64,000 bases of DNA from Oscillospiraceae bacterium CM (GTDB lineage: Bacteria; Bacillota; Clostridia; Oscillospirales; Oscillospiraceae). Location of the stretch: NCBI GenBank assembly GCA_022870705.1, contig CP072107.1, positions 1,796,501-1,860,500 of the forward strand, given 5' to 3'. The notes under the pieces were generated by a model, which saw nothing but the letters and a program-made list of their open reading frames with translations, was not told the DNA's origin and searched no databases. Position numbers and translations under genes: made by a program. Below, piece by piece: positions 16,847 to 24,686 of this stretch (position 1 is the first letter of the stretch; each line of letters starts with the position of its first letter).

Positions 16847-16877
16847 TTGACACCAACCGTCTTCTACAACATATACT
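16847..16877 (+). promoter_or_regulatory. Candidate promoter upstream of mazF
   Basis: TTGACA (16847-16852) and TATACT (16872-16877) separated by 19 bp, a slightly long spacer, about 165 bp before mazF. The leader between contains no antitoxin-sized reading frame. Confidence 0.5.
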
Positions 16878-17041
16878 GGTAATGGGAGCAATCCCGCCAC
16901 ACGTGATTTTTCTCATTTGCCATGGCAGCAGCTGTATAAATTGTTTTGCTTTGTGAAAGAATTATAGAAGTCCGGTTACATAAATATTCCTGAAATGGGA
17001 AGTAACCGCGGCATCTATACTTCGTCGGAGAGTGAAGCTGT

Positions 17042-17392
17042 GTGTTAATTGGAGTAAAAAGAGGAGACATCTATTACGCCGACCTGAGCCCCGTCGTTGG
17101 GAGCGAACAGGGCGGCCTGCGGCCTGTGCTCATCGTGCAGAATGACACGGGAAACAAGCACAGCCCGACTGTAATCGCCGCGGCGATTACCTCGCAGATA
17201 AACAAAGCACGCCTTCCGACCCACATCGAGCTGGAGGCAAAAAGCTACGGGCTTACAAAAGACTCTGTGGTGCTTTTAGAGCAGATCCGCACGATTGACA
17301 AGCGGCGGCTCAAGGAGCGCATGGGTTCGCTGGATGAACGGCTGATGAATCAGGTTGACAACGCCATCGCCGTGAGCTTTGGACTTGGATGA
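17042..17392 (+). CDS. MazF/PemK (NdoA-type) endoribonuclease toxin
   Basis: A 116-aa protein very close to the Bacillus NdoA/MazF family: '[21 protein letters not shown]', 'RPVLIVQND', 'TKLPTH'-like 'ARLPTHIEL' and '[14 protein letters not shown]'. These proteins cleave single-stranded mRNA at short sequences. The GTG start has GGAGAG upstream. Its place after alr matches the Bacillus alr-ndoAI-ndoA order, but the antitoxin gene that normally lies between is missing here. Confidence 0.92.
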   Translation: MLIGVKRGDIYYADLSPVVGSEQGGLRPVLIVQNDTGNKHSPTVIAAAITSQINKARLPTHIELEAKSYGLTKDSVVLLEQIRTIDKRRLKERMGSLDERLMNQVDNAIAVSFGLG

Positions 17393-17409
17393 AAAATTTT
17401 GGGGCTTTC

Positions 17410-17430
17410 GCGCGGCGCTGCGCGCCGCGC
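17410..17430. repeat. GC-rich hairpin after mazF
   Basis: GCGCGGCGC and GCGCCGCGC form a perfect 9-bp stem with a TGC loop, 18 bp after the mazF stop. There is no T-run, so it is not a classical terminator; it may protect the mazF mRNA end or pause transcription. Confidence 0.5.
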
Positions 17431-17511
17431 GCACCCCAGCTGTCCGGCTCTTTGTTGGACAGGCTTATAGGGCAGCACATGCGCCCGACCGGATCATACG
17501 GAGGATACATA

Positions 17512-18045
17512 ATGAATCGGAAGAAGAAAATCCTAATCGCGCTTGGCGTCATCGTCGCTGTTGTTTTGATATCGGGGGTCAGCATCCTGGCGGCGACGAA
17601 CCTCGGCACATCGTCCGACCCGCTTGTAACGCTGAGCTATCTGACGAACAAGCTGAGGCCTCAGATCATGAGCGATGTAAGCGCCAACATCTCAGCGGCT
17701 GAAGTGTCTATGTCGTCCTCGCTCGACACCAAGCTTGATGCGTTTGAGGCGGATATCAACGCCCGCGTTTCAGGTTCTGGCCAGACCGGTTTTACCGTCG
17801 TCACGCTCAGCAAGGATCAGACCGTTACCTGCGCCGCCGGGGCGGAAGTGATGCTGCGCGTTGGGACAGCGTCGGCTGCCGGGGGCTCTCCAGCCCTTGT
17901 CGACACAACGGCGGGGTCAACGTTAGTTGCCGGCGATGCCCTGACAGCAAATCATTTGTATATGGTAACGATTCAAAGCAGTGGTTTGAAGGCCACAGGT
18001 GCTTCCGTCAAGATCCTCATCCGGGGGACGTATACAGTCAGCTAA
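17512..18045 (+). CDS. Membrane-anchored extracytoplasmic protein, unknown function
   Basis: A 177-aa protein with a basic N-terminus (MNRKKK) and one hydrophobic helix (about 7-28) that is either a signal anchor or an uncleaved signal peptide. It is followed by an Ala/Ser-rich predicted helical stretch (about 45-90) and a beta-rich C-terminal part with 'EVMLRVGTASAAGGSPALVD' and 'LYMVTIQSSGLKATGA'. I do not recognise the family. The start at 17512 is set by GGAGG upstream; a longer frame reaches back into the GC hairpin. A terminator lies 40 bp downstream. Confidence 0.7.
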   Translation: MNRKKKILIALGVIVAVVLISGVSILAATNLGTSSDPLVTLSYLTNKLRPQIMSDVSANISAAEVSMSSSLDTKLDAFEADINARVSGSGQTGFTVVTLSKDQTVTCAAGAEVMLRVGTASAAGGSPALVDTTAGSTLVAGDALTANHLYMVTIQSSGLKATGASVKILIRGTYTVS

Positions 18046-18086
18046 ATGATCGCACCGCCTCTTCATGGACAAATTGACGTCTAAAT

Positions 18087-18127
18087 AAAAATCCCATGCA
18101 TAGAAATAGGCATGGGATTTTGTTTTT
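18087..18127 (+). terminator. Terminator after the membrane-anchored protein gene
   Basis: AAAATCCCATGC pairs with GCATGGGATTTT around a short A-rich loop and is followed by TGTTTTTT. It lies immediately before the ribosome site of the next gene. Confidence 0.8.
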
Positions 18128-18140
18128 TGGAGGGAAAACG

Positions 18141-18938
18141 ATGACGACTTTGACAGGAGAATTTCCCGTCTATATGAGCGGAACGGAAGCCGGCACCGTG
18201 ACGGTCTCCCAAAACGGGCAGACAACTGTTTTTGACTGCGCTTGCACACAAAAAAGCCGTGATATTCTGCGTCTGGCGGCGGTTTGTGAGGGCAAATATA
18301 TTCCGCTTGGCGTGCTGGTACCGGAAGCAGGCGTGCTGCGCCTGAAAAAAAGCTACACAAGAAACGGACTGGCCTTTATCGGCTACCAAGACGCCCAGTC
18401 CTATCACCTCGTCAAACCCGCCGAGGTCTACGCCGACGCGCCTGCTTTAAGGCAAGCCACCGCTGACGCGGGCACCCCGCGGATTGCCGTATCAGCCAAT
18501 ACAACTGAGAAGGCTGATGAAGCGGCCGCCGACACACGCCTCGCGCCGACCGCAAACAGCATTGACACAACCGTGTCGGTACCGGAGGCCCCGCTCCATA
18601 CCACCGAGCACGACGATGCTTTTGAGGAAATGCCGCTTTTAAAAGTTCACGGTGACGCGGAACCTGAATCGACGCCCGATTCGCCAAGCGCCGTCGGTGG
18701 CTGGCGTCCCATTGGCGAGCCGGCCCGCTTGTTTGACGACGAGACGATTTCAGAGGCCTGCCAGGGTATTGAAGGCGCCTTAACTACCGAGCAGGATGGT
18801 CTGACGCTGCTGGCTGTTCCGGTCTCTCCAAGCGCACCTTTTCCGATGATGTCGATTTTCTGCTTTGGCGAACCCTTCGAAATTGGAAGTGGCGAATACC
18901 TTTTGTTTAAAATAAAAAATGGCAGTCTTTCATTCTGA
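18141..18938 (+). CDS. Hypothetical acidic protein
   Basis: A 265-aa soluble protein, not recognised. The N-terminal ~90 residues ('GEFPVYMSGTEAGTVTVSQN', 'RDILRLAAVCEGKYIPLGVL') look like a small beta-domain. A Thr/Glu/Pro-rich low-complexity linker follows (about 100-180), then a C-terminal domain ending 'GSGEYLLFKIKNGSLSF'. The start at 18141 has GGAGGG upstream. It has no signal peptide or membrane helix. It sits just before two coat-protein genes, so a sporulation role is possible but unsupported by its sequence. Confidence 0.7.
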   Translation: MTTLTGEFPVYMSGTEAGTVTVSQNGQTTVFDCACTQKSRDILRLAAVCEGKYIPLGVLVPEAGVLRLKKSYTRNGLAFIGYQDAQSYHLVKPAEVYADAPALRQATADAGTPRIAVSANTTEKADEAAADTRLAPTANSIDTTVSVPEAPLHTTEHDDAFEEMPLLKVHGDAEPESTPDSPSAVGGWRPIGEPARLFDDETISEACQGIEGALTTEQDGLTLLAVPVSPSAPFPMMSIFCFGEPFEIGSGEYLLFKIKNGSLSF

Positions 18939-19037
18939 TGGAGAATATGGTCACCCTTGGCGGGTCATACTAAAACCGGGGCTTCCAGCGGGAAAGCTCC
19001 GGTCAAATTTTTCACAGCCGAAACAGGAGGTAGTATT

Positions 19038-19223
19038 TTGGCAAATCTCACGTCGAAGGAGCTGTCGGCCCTTGAAGATCAGGTCGGGCAGGAACAGACG
19101 CTCGTCAAGAAGTATCAGGCGATGGCCACTATGTGTAAAGACACACAGATTCAGCAGTGCCTCAACGATTATGCAGGCAGGCACCAGCAGCATGTTAATT
19201 CCCTAGTCTCATTTTTACAGTAA
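19038..19223 (+). CDS. Small ferritin-like/CotF-like spore coat protein
   Basis: A 61-aa, almost entirely helical protein ('SALEDQVGQEQTLVKKYQAM', 'CLNDYAGRHQQHVNSLV') that looks like half of a CotF-type ferritin-like helical bundle. The TTG at 19038 is chosen because AGGAGG lies 7-8 bases upstream. It is 14 bp ahead of a clear CotF gene; the pair probably contributes to the spore coat, by inference from the family. Confidence 0.75.
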   Translation: MANLTSKELSALEDQVGQEQTLVKKYQAMATMCKDTQIQQCLNDYAGRHQQHVNSLVSFLQ

Positions 19224-19237
19224 CAGGAGGTACAATG

Positions 19238-19510
19238 ATGAACACAAATCAGGCCACCTCGCTCTTAAATGAACAGCAGATTCTGCAAGATTCGCTCATC
19301 AGCGAGAAGCATATGACGGACAGCTACAATCTTTACGCTGGTGAATGCATCAACCAGCAACTGCGCTCAACGATGCTCAATATTTTAAACGATGTCCATC
19401 AAATACAGTCCGATATTTTCTCAACCATGCAGTCACACGGCTGGTATCAGGTTGAACCGGCCGAGCAGCAGAAAATTCAGAAAGCACGACAGAAGTTTTC
19501 CGCAAGTTAA
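19238..19510 (+). CDS. CotF-family spore coat protein
   Basis: A 90-aa CotF family protein with the typical 'QILQDSLISEKHMTDSYN', 'LRSTMLNILNDVHQIQSDI' and 'SHGWYQVEPAEQQKI' pattern. Two ATGs are adjacent (19235 and 19238); the second has the better spacing to AGGAGG. CotF proteins are coat components in bacilli and clostridia, supporting a spore-former. Confidence 0.88.
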   Translation: MNTNQATSLLNEQQILQDSLISEKHMTDSYNLYAGECINQQLRSTMLNILNDVHQIQSDIFSTMQSHGWYQVEPAEQQKIQKARQKFSAS

Positions 19511-19522
19511 CACAAGACGATC

Positions 19523-19556
19523 AAAAAGCTGTGCCGATTCTGGTACAGCTTTTTTG
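19523..19556 (+). terminator. Terminator after the cotF gene
   Basis: AAAAAGCTGT pairs with ACAGCTTTTTT around a short loop, with a T-run. Confidence 0.8.
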
Positions 19557-19587
19557 CGCCTCGGCTTTGTAACGTTTCAGTGATGAC

Positions 19588-19624
19588 AAAAAATTGCGCC
19601 ACGAATATCGTGACGCAATTTTTT
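19588..19624 (-). terminator. Terminator of the YtxH-like gene
   Basis: AAAAAATTGCGCCACG and CGTGACGCAATTTTTT form a stem around AATAT. T-runs exist on both strands, and it lies 2 bp from the stop of the minus-strand small gene. Confidence 0.8.
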
Positions 19625-19626
19625 AT

Positions 19627-19791
19627 TCAGCTCCACATACCGGTGATGTTGTCAATTACTTCTCCGGCAGCCTTGAGCGCCTTACCGGCAGCGCTTTTTG
19701 TGTTCTTGCTTCTCGGCGCGAGGACCATACCGAGGGCGGTGCCCGTCATGACGCCGATCGTCATACCTTTCACAAACCCTGCTCTTGTCAT
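19627..19791 (-). CDS. YtxH-like small membrane protein
   Basis: A 54-aa protein reading MTRAGFVKGMTIGVMTGTAL at the N-terminus, then 'GMVLAPRSKNTKSAAGKALK' and a helical tail ending in NITGMWS. The Gly-rich hydrophobic segment followed by LAP and a Lys/Ala helix is the pattern of short YtxH-domain proteins, linked to stress responses in Firmicutes. GGAGC lies 7 bases before the ATG and a terminator follows, so it is a real gene despite its size. Longer plus-strand frames here are non-coding. Confidence 0.75.
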   Translation of the reverse strand: MTRAGFVKGMTIGVMTGTALGMVLAPRSKNTKSAAGKALKAAGEVIDNITGMWS

Positions 19792-19894
19792 AATTATTGC
19801 TCCATTTCTGCCGCTGCGCCCGGCATTTTTTAATTCAGAAGCGCCCGAATCTGCGCAGTCAAATTCCCCATTTCAGGACGTTTTTAGTATGTGC

Positions 19895-19923
19895 TTGCGA
19901 AAAATTTTTTATTCCTATATAAT
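19895..19923 (+). promoter_or_regulatory. Promoter of pyrC-pyrF
   Basis: TTGCGA (19895-19900), a 17-bp spacer and TATAAT (19918-19923), about 48 bp before the pyrC start. Confidence 0.75.
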
Positions 19924-19970
19924 TCAACGCAAGAATTGCCGGATTTTCGACCAAAGTGAGGGGCACTGGC

Positions 19971-21257
19971 ATGTTATTGATTCAAAACGGGCGCGTCGTC
20001 GGCTTTGGCGCGCAGGAGCCGAGCCGACGCGACATTTTTATTAATAAAGGCAAAATTGCGCCATTGAGCGACATGCCGAAGGACCTTCGAGACGTCACGG
20101 TGCTTGACGCCGCCGGTTGTATCGTCGCGCCCGGCCTTGTCGATATGCATGTCCATCTGCGTGACCCCGGCCAGACCGACAAAGAAGATCTTTTGAGCGG
20201 TGCACTGGCCGCTGCTGCAGGCGGCGTGACAACTGTTGCCTGCATGCCCAACACCTCCCCCGTCATCGACACGGCCGACAGCGTTCGTGATATCGTTTTA
20301 CGGGCTAAAAAGGCTGCCGTCAACATCCTGCCATATGCGGCCGTAACAGTCGGGCAAAAAGGGACGGCACTATCCGATTTCGCCGCTGTCAAGGCCGCCG
20401 GTGCCTGTGCTTTATCGGACGACGGCGTGCCGGTCATGAATGCCGCTGTTTTGCGCCGCGCGATGCTGGAAGCGAAAAATAACGGGCTTTTCATCAGCAG
20501 CCACTGTGAGGACGCCGATCTGGTGAAAAATTACGCCGTCAACGATGGGGCCGTTTCCCGCCGTCTCGGCATGCCGGGCCGACCTGCCGTCGCCGAGTCT
20601 TTGATGGCGGCGCGGGACGTGATGCTTGCGCATGAAACGGGCTCCCGTCTGCACATCGCGCATGTCAGTGCCGCCGAAACCGTTCATATCATCCGCCGGG
20701 CCAAGGCGCTCGGCATTTCTGTCACGGCTGAGACGTGCCCGCAATATTTCACACTGACGGAAGACGAAGTGCTCCGTCAGGGCGCGCTGGCCCGCGTCAA
20801 TCCCCCGCTCCGGACGGAGACGGACATTGAGGCTGTGATTGAAGGCTTGTGTGACGGGACGCTCGACGCCATCGCCACTGACCACGCGCCGCACTTGTCA
20901 GCAGAAAAAGCGCGCCCTCTCCCCGACGCGCCAAGCGGCATGGTCGGGCTTGAGACGTCCCTCGCCCTTTCACTGACGGCGCTTTGCCACACTGGCCGCA
21001 TGTCAGTCGGAACACTGATCCGCCTGATGAGCGAAAACCCTGCCAAAATCCTCGGTCTTTCTAAAGGCCGTCTCGATGTCGGCAGCTGCGCCGACGTCGT
21101 CATCTTCGACCCGGACGAAGCGTGGACGGTTGACAGCGGCCGTTTTTACTCCAAAAGCCGCAACACACCGTTTAACGGCATGTCTGTCAAGGGCCGTGTC
21201 AAATACACCCTTGTCGCTGGGGAGATTGTTTTTAAGGAGACTGACCATGTCATTTGA
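19971..21257 (+). CDS. pyrC: Dihydroorotase
   Basis: Class I dihydroorotase (428 aa), converting carbamoyl-aspartate to dihydroorotate in pyrimidine synthesis. Metal ligands are visible: DMHVHLRDPG (about residue 57-66), 'SSHCEDADLV', 'HIAHVSAAE' and 'ATDHAPH'. The ATG at 19971 is used because GAGGGG lies 7 bases upstream; the GTG further up overlaps that site. Its last 11 bp overlap pyrF, indicating translational coupling. Confidence 0.96.
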   Translation: MLLIQNGRVVGFGAQEPSRRDIFINKGKIAPLSDMPKDLRDVTVLDAAGCIVAPGLVDMHVHLRDPGQTDKEDLLSGALAAAAGGVTTVACMPNTSPVIDTADSVRDIVLRAKKAAVNILPYAAVTVGQKGTALSDFAAVKAAGACALSDDGVPVMNAAVLRRAMLEAKNNGLFISSHCEDADLVKNYAVNDGAVSRRLGMPGRPAVAESLMAARDVMLAHETGSRLHIAHVSAAETVHIIRRAKALGISVTAETCPQYFTLTEDEVLRQGALARVNPPLRTETDIEAVIEGLCDGTLDAIATDHAPHLSAEKARPLPDAPSGMVGLETSLALSLTALCHTGRMSVGTLIRLMSENPAKILGLSKGRLDVGSCADVVIFDPDEAWTVDSGRFYSKSRNTPFNGMSVKGRVKYTLVAGEIVFKETDHVI

Positions 21258-22170
21258 TATTCTGCAGGAGAAAATTCTGGCACGCAATAACCCCACCGTC
21301 GTCGGCCTTGACCCAAAACCGGATTATATCCCGCCATTCATCCTAGAAAAGCACATCGCCGAAAAGGGCGAAACGCTGGCAGCCGCAGCCGATGCGTTTG
21401 TGGAATTCAACCGCGGTCTGATTGACGCCGTCTGTGACATTGTTCCAGCCGTTAAGCCGCAGTCGGCTTATTATGAGCTTCTCGGCTTTGAGGGTGTGCG
21501 GGCGCTGAAGGAAACAGCAGATTACGCGAAATCCAAAGGACTGTACACCATTGCCGATATCAAACGCAACGACATCGGTTCAACGGCCGAAGCCTACAGC
21601 GCCGCCTATCTCGGCAGTGTGACAGTCGGTACACGCCAGCTTTTCCCGTTTGACTTTGACGCGGTGACGGTTAATGCTTATCTTGGCTCAGACGGCGTGA
21701 AGCCTTTTATCGAGACGTGCCGCCAAAACAATAAGGCCATCTTTGGGCTTGTCAAAACGTCCAACCCATCCAGTGCGGAGCTGCAGGACCTGATGGTTCA
21801 TGACCGCCGGGTCTACACTGTCGTCGGCGAGCTTCTGGAGGGACTTTCTTCAGATACCGTAGGTGCATACGGCTATTCGTGTGTCGGCGCCGTCGTTGGT
21901 GCAACGTATCCGGAAGAGCTGCGTTATTTGCGTGAGCATTTGAGCAAAACGTTTTTCCTTGTTCCCGGTTATGGCGCGCAGGGTGGCAGCGCCAGCGATG
22001 TCGCGCATGCCTTCAGTGAAAAAGGCCGCGGCGCCATCATCAACTCCTCCCGCGCGATCATCTGTGCCTGGCGGAAAACAGGCCACGACGGCCGCGATTT
22101 CGCCGAGGCCGCCCGCGCGGAAGCCCTGTCCATGCGCGACGCGCTCCGCGCTGTTATTCATATGGCTTAA
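21247..22170 (+). CDS. pyrF: Orotidine-5'-phosphate decarboxylase (type 2)
   Basis: OMP decarboxylase (307 aa), making UMP. The length and the 'NPTVVGLDPKPDYIPP' start are typical of the longer type 2 subfamily. The catalytic charged network is in 'DIKRNDIGSTAEAYS', and the phosphate-binding end includes 'NSSRAIICAW'. The start at 21247 lies inside the end of pyrC, with AAGGAGA upstream. The frame extends further upstream without homology. Confidence 0.96.
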   Translation: MSFDILQEKILARNNPTVVGLDPKPDYIPPFILEKHIAEKGETLAAAADAFVEFNRGLIDAVCDIVPAVKPQSAYYELLGFEGVRALKETADYAKSKGLYTIADIKRNDIGSTAEAYSAAYLGSVTVGTRQLFPFDFDAVTVNAYLGSDGVKPFIETCRQNNKAIFGLVKTSNPSSAELQDLMVHDRRVYTVVGELLEGLSSDTVGAYGYSCVGAVVGATYPEELRYLREHLSKTFFLVPGYGAQGGSASDVAHAFSEKGRGAIINSSRAIICAWRKTGHDGRDFAEAARAEALSMRDALRAVIHMA

Positions 22171-22230
22171 AAACGCTTTTTGTGCGCGGCTGTTCGGCTT
22201 GACATGTCTATGAGCTTTTTTTACAAGACC

Positions 22231-22277
22231 CAAACCGGTGACGGGATCAATGACCCGCCACCGGTTTATTTTTTTCT
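22231..22277 (+). terminator. Terminator of pyrC-pyrF
   Basis: CAAACCGGTGACGGG pairs with CCCGCCACCGGTTT around ATCAATGA, followed by a TTTTTTT tract. Confidence 0.85.
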
Positions 22278-22467
22278 GAGCAAGCACATTTTTTTGCATC
22301 ATTATATTTACATTTTTTAGCAATAGTTATATATTGAATTAATATTCAGTGTATAAGCGTCAGTGATTATATTTTAACGTTCGTTATATTACGTGCTGTT
22401 ATTGTTCTTAAATTTTTTCATATTCGTGATTATTGAGTATCTTTTATCTCGTTTAATATTGTAGCAA
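22278..22467. other. AT-rich intergenic stretch with no recognised feature
   Basis: Between the pyrF and fabI terminators lies an AT-rich tract with short ATTGAATTAATATTCA-type palindromic patches. I see no gene, RNA or clear promoter pair in it. Confidence 0.5.
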
Positions 22468-22496
22468 TAAGAAACCCGCCATAAGGCGGGTTTCTT
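22468..22496 (-). terminator. Terminator of fabI
   Basis: AAGAAACCCGCC and GGCGGGTTTCTT form a perfect 12-bp stem with an ATAA loop. Confidence 0.85.
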
Positions 22497-22514
22497 TAAG
22501 CAAACGTTGTAATT

Positions 22515-23285
22515 TTACAGCCCCATGATGTTAAAGCCGCAGTCGACATAGGTCACTTCGCCGGTAATACCGGACGAGAGGTTGCTTAAATAGAATACGG
22601 CGGCGTTTCCGAGGTCTTCAATCGTCACACGGCGCTTGAGCGGCGCCTTCTCATCGGTCGTCGTCAGAATCGTGTTGAAGTTCTTAACGCCTTTGGCAGA
22701 CATTGTCTTGACAGGGCCTGCCGAAATCGCATTGACGCGAATGTTCGCCGGGCCGAGGTCGGACGCTAGATAGCGGACGCTGGCTTCTAAGGCGGCTTTG
22801 GCAACACCCATAACATTGTAGCCTGTAAAGACTTTTTCCGAGCCCATATAAGTGAGCGTTACGATACCGCCGCCCTCTGTCATCAGGTCCTTTGCCTTAC
22901 GGGAAACGGCGACGAGAGAATAGGCGCTGACATCGAGCGCGTGGGCGAAGCCCTCTCTAGAGGTGTAGATGAAATCATTCGTCAAATCCTCGGGATTGGC
23001 GTGCGCAATCGCGTGGACAACGCCATGGAGGACGCCGTACTTTTCCTTAATGACGTCAAAAGTCGCATTAATATTGTCGTCTGACGAAATGTCGCAGATA
23101 TACACGCCGAACGCGCCGAGCTCCGCTGTCAGCTTTTCCGTCTCTTCCTTTTCCCGCTCGCTTAAACAGGTAAAAATCAGATTGGCGCCCTCAGCGGCGG
23201 CGGCTTGTGTAATGCCCCAGGCAATGCTCCATTTGTTGCGCAGTCCCATGATTAAAATATTTTTATTTTCCAATAAAGTCCCCAT
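22515..23285 (-). CDS. fabI: Enoyl-[acyl-carrier-protein] reductase (NADH), FabI type
   Basis: FabI (256 aa), the last reduction step of fatty-acid elongation and the triclosan target. It is a divergent SDR: the NAD-binding GLRNKWSIAWG near the N-terminus, and the Y-x6-K catalytic pair in 'FTGYNVMGVAKAALEASVRY'. The substrate-binding 'AISAGPVKTMSAKGV' block is also typical. The second ATG (23285) is preferred because AAGGAG is 8 bases upstream of it and only 2 from the first. Single gene with its own promoter and terminator. Confidence 0.95.
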   Translation of the reverse strand: MGTLLENKNILIMGLRNKWSIAWGITQAAAAEGANLIFTCLSEREKEETEKLTAELGAFGVYICDISSDDNINATFDVIKEKYGVLHGVVHAIAHANPEDLTNDFIYTSREGFAHALDVSAYSLVAVSRKAKDLMTEGGGIVTLTYMGSEKVFTGYNVMGVAKAALEASVRYLASDLGPANIRVNAISAGPVKTMSAKGVKNFNTILTTTDEKAPLKRRVTIEDLGNAAVFYLSNLSSGITGEVTYVDCGFNIMGL

Positions 23286-23325
23286 CTGCATAACTCCTTC
23301 GGTCAGTAATCACGGTGTTTGAGTC

Positions 23326-23354
23326 ATTATACAAGATTCCAGCAAAATTTTCAA
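23326..23354 (-). promoter_or_regulatory. Promoter of fabI
   Basis: TTGAAA (23349-23354) and TATAAT (23326-23331) with a 17-bp spacer on the minus strand. An inverted repeat CAAAAT-TGAAA-ATTTTG overlaps the -35 region and could be an operator for a fatty-acid regulator. Confidence 0.8.
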
Positions 23355-23452
23355 TTTTGATTTTTAGCAGGATAAGATGCCAAAACAAGCGGGGGCGGCG
23401 GGCGGTGTTTCCACCTGCCCGCCGCTCTCGCGATGTGTCGATTTAATACGTC

Positions 23453-23692
23453 TTACAAACCAGCACGGCTGACAATCGTCTCGCCGACGTCCTCAGCCGA
23501 TTGAAACGGAAAATCGTCGGCCTTGAGCAGTTTGCCGGCCTCTCCGGCTGTCACCTTCAGGTCCCCGGCCTGGCATGTTGTATCCGCACCGTTAGGAAAG
23601 GCAGCCAGCAAAGCTTCCGGTGTCGCGATTGGGAAAGATGCGTTTTTAAGCGCACCGACGATCTGGCCTTTGATTGTCTGACGAACATCCAT
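23453..23692 (-). CDS. MTH865-like family protein
   Basis: A 79-aa protein matching the MTH865-like family, small predicted helical proteins of unknown function found in archaea and some bacteria. Typical pieces are '[19 protein letters not shown]', '[20 protein letters not shown]' and '[10 protein letters not shown]'. The ATG at 23692 has GAGG eight bases upstream; a GTG three codons earlier overlaps that site. Single gene. Confidence 0.85.
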   Translation of the reverse strand: MDVRQTIKGQIVGALKNASFPIATPEALLAAFPNGADTTCQAGDLKVTAGEAGKLLKADDFPFQSAEDVGETIVSRAGL

Positions 23693-23760
23693 AATATGCA
23701 CCTCTTTAATTAAGATGTTGTCAGTTTACAGTATTAATGCGCGTATTTCCGTCAAGTGTT

Positions 23761-24459
23761 TTACAAAATAGAATTCTTTCTGCCGGCAGCGGCAACTTTA
23801 TCCTCATGATGGGTTGGCAGAATAAAGCGGCGCTGATGGCTGATGATTCTGCCTTCCTGCCGCAGCGCGTTGATTGAATTTGTCACCATAACGCGCGAGG
23901 CGTTGACGAGATGCGCGATATCCTCATGGCTGAGGCGAACCGTCAGCTGGGTGCCTTCTGGCGTTACGGTGCCGTATTTCCGACTCAGCCGGACGAGCGT
24001 ATTGAGTACTCTGTTCTTCACATCGCAAAAAGCCATGTCCGACATAGAGTTCGTGTAGCTGTTGAGCCTGTCCGTCAGCGCTTTGATGAGTTTTATCGAG
24101 ATTTCCGGGTTCTTCAATAGCTTCACAAAGTCGTTTTTATAGCAGCGACAGACAAACGTCTCCTCCAGCGCCCGGGCATTGAGCGTCTGGAACATATCGT
24201 CAAAAATCGTGTTTTCCCCGATTATATCGTTTTCCTCGAGAATATCGAGCGCGATTTCCTTGCCTTCTTCGGAGCATTTGTACAAAAGCACCTTGCCGTA
24301 GCGCACTAGAAAAATTGTATCCGCCGGGTCTCCCTCAGCGAAAATGCGGTCGCCTTTGGCGTAGCGCCTGCCTTTTGCCAGCTTAATAATCTGCTGCTTT
24401 TCCGTGTCGTTAAGCGCCTGAAACAGGTCCAGATCCTTCATACATTTGAAATTTTTCAT
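23761..24459 (-). CDS. Crp/Fnr-family transcriptional regulator
   Basis: A 232-aa regulator with an N-terminal cyclic-nucleotide-binding fold (about 10-130, 'GDRIFAEGDPADTIFLVRYG') and a C-terminal winged helix (about 150-220) with 'LSHEDIAHLVNASRVMVTNS'. There is no Cys cluster for a Fnr-type iron-sulfur centre at the N-terminus, only single cysteines, so the effector is unknown. The start at 24459 has GGGAG upstream and a strong promoter lies 30 bp before it. It is divergent from the cation antiporter and could regulate it. Confidence 0.88.
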   Translation of the reverse strand: MKNFKCMKDLDLFQALNDTEKQQIIKLAKGRRYAKGDRIFAEGDPADTIFLVRYGKVLLYKCSEEGKEIALDILEENDIIGENTIFDDMFQTLNARALEETFVCRCYKNDFVKLLKNPEISIKLIKALTDRLNSYTNSMSDMAFCDVKNRVLNTLVRLSRKYGTVTPEGTQLTVRLSHEDIAHLVNASRVMVTNSINALRQEGRIISHQRRFILPTHHEDKVAAAGRKNSIL

Positions 24460-24489
24460 AAGCGGCTCCCAATCAATTTCGATAACACC

Positions 24490-24518
24490 ATTATATTTCG
24501 TCTGTCCGCCTATTTCAA
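24490..24518 (-). promoter_or_regulatory. Promoter of the Crp/Fnr gene
   Basis: TTGAAA (24513-24518), a 17-bp spacer and TATAAT (24490-24495) on the minus strand. Confidence 0.8.
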
Positions 24519-24620
24519 TCGTGTTTTGGCGTGCGTCTGTCTTGACCGGCACAGTCAGATTTTTCCCGATTTGCGCCAGTCAAATAAGCAATTAAACCGC
24601 TAAATGGCAAGGTTGTTGAG

Positions 24621-24649
24621 TTGACATCCGAAAAAATATATTATAATAT
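24621..24649 (+). promoter_or_regulatory. Promoter of the cation antiporter gene
   Basis: TTGACA (24621-24626), a 17-bp spacer and TAATAT (24644-24649), about 38 bp before the start codon. It is divergent from the crp-type promoter. Confidence 0.7.
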
Positions 24650-24686
24650 ACGATAATCAAAAGTTATTCGGAAGGGTGCAATTTTC

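Noticed and set aside
19580-20044. 154-aa plus-strand frame between cotF and pyrC
   Set aside because: It runs through a terminator, antisense to the YtxH-like gene, and into pyrC; no ribosome site or homology.
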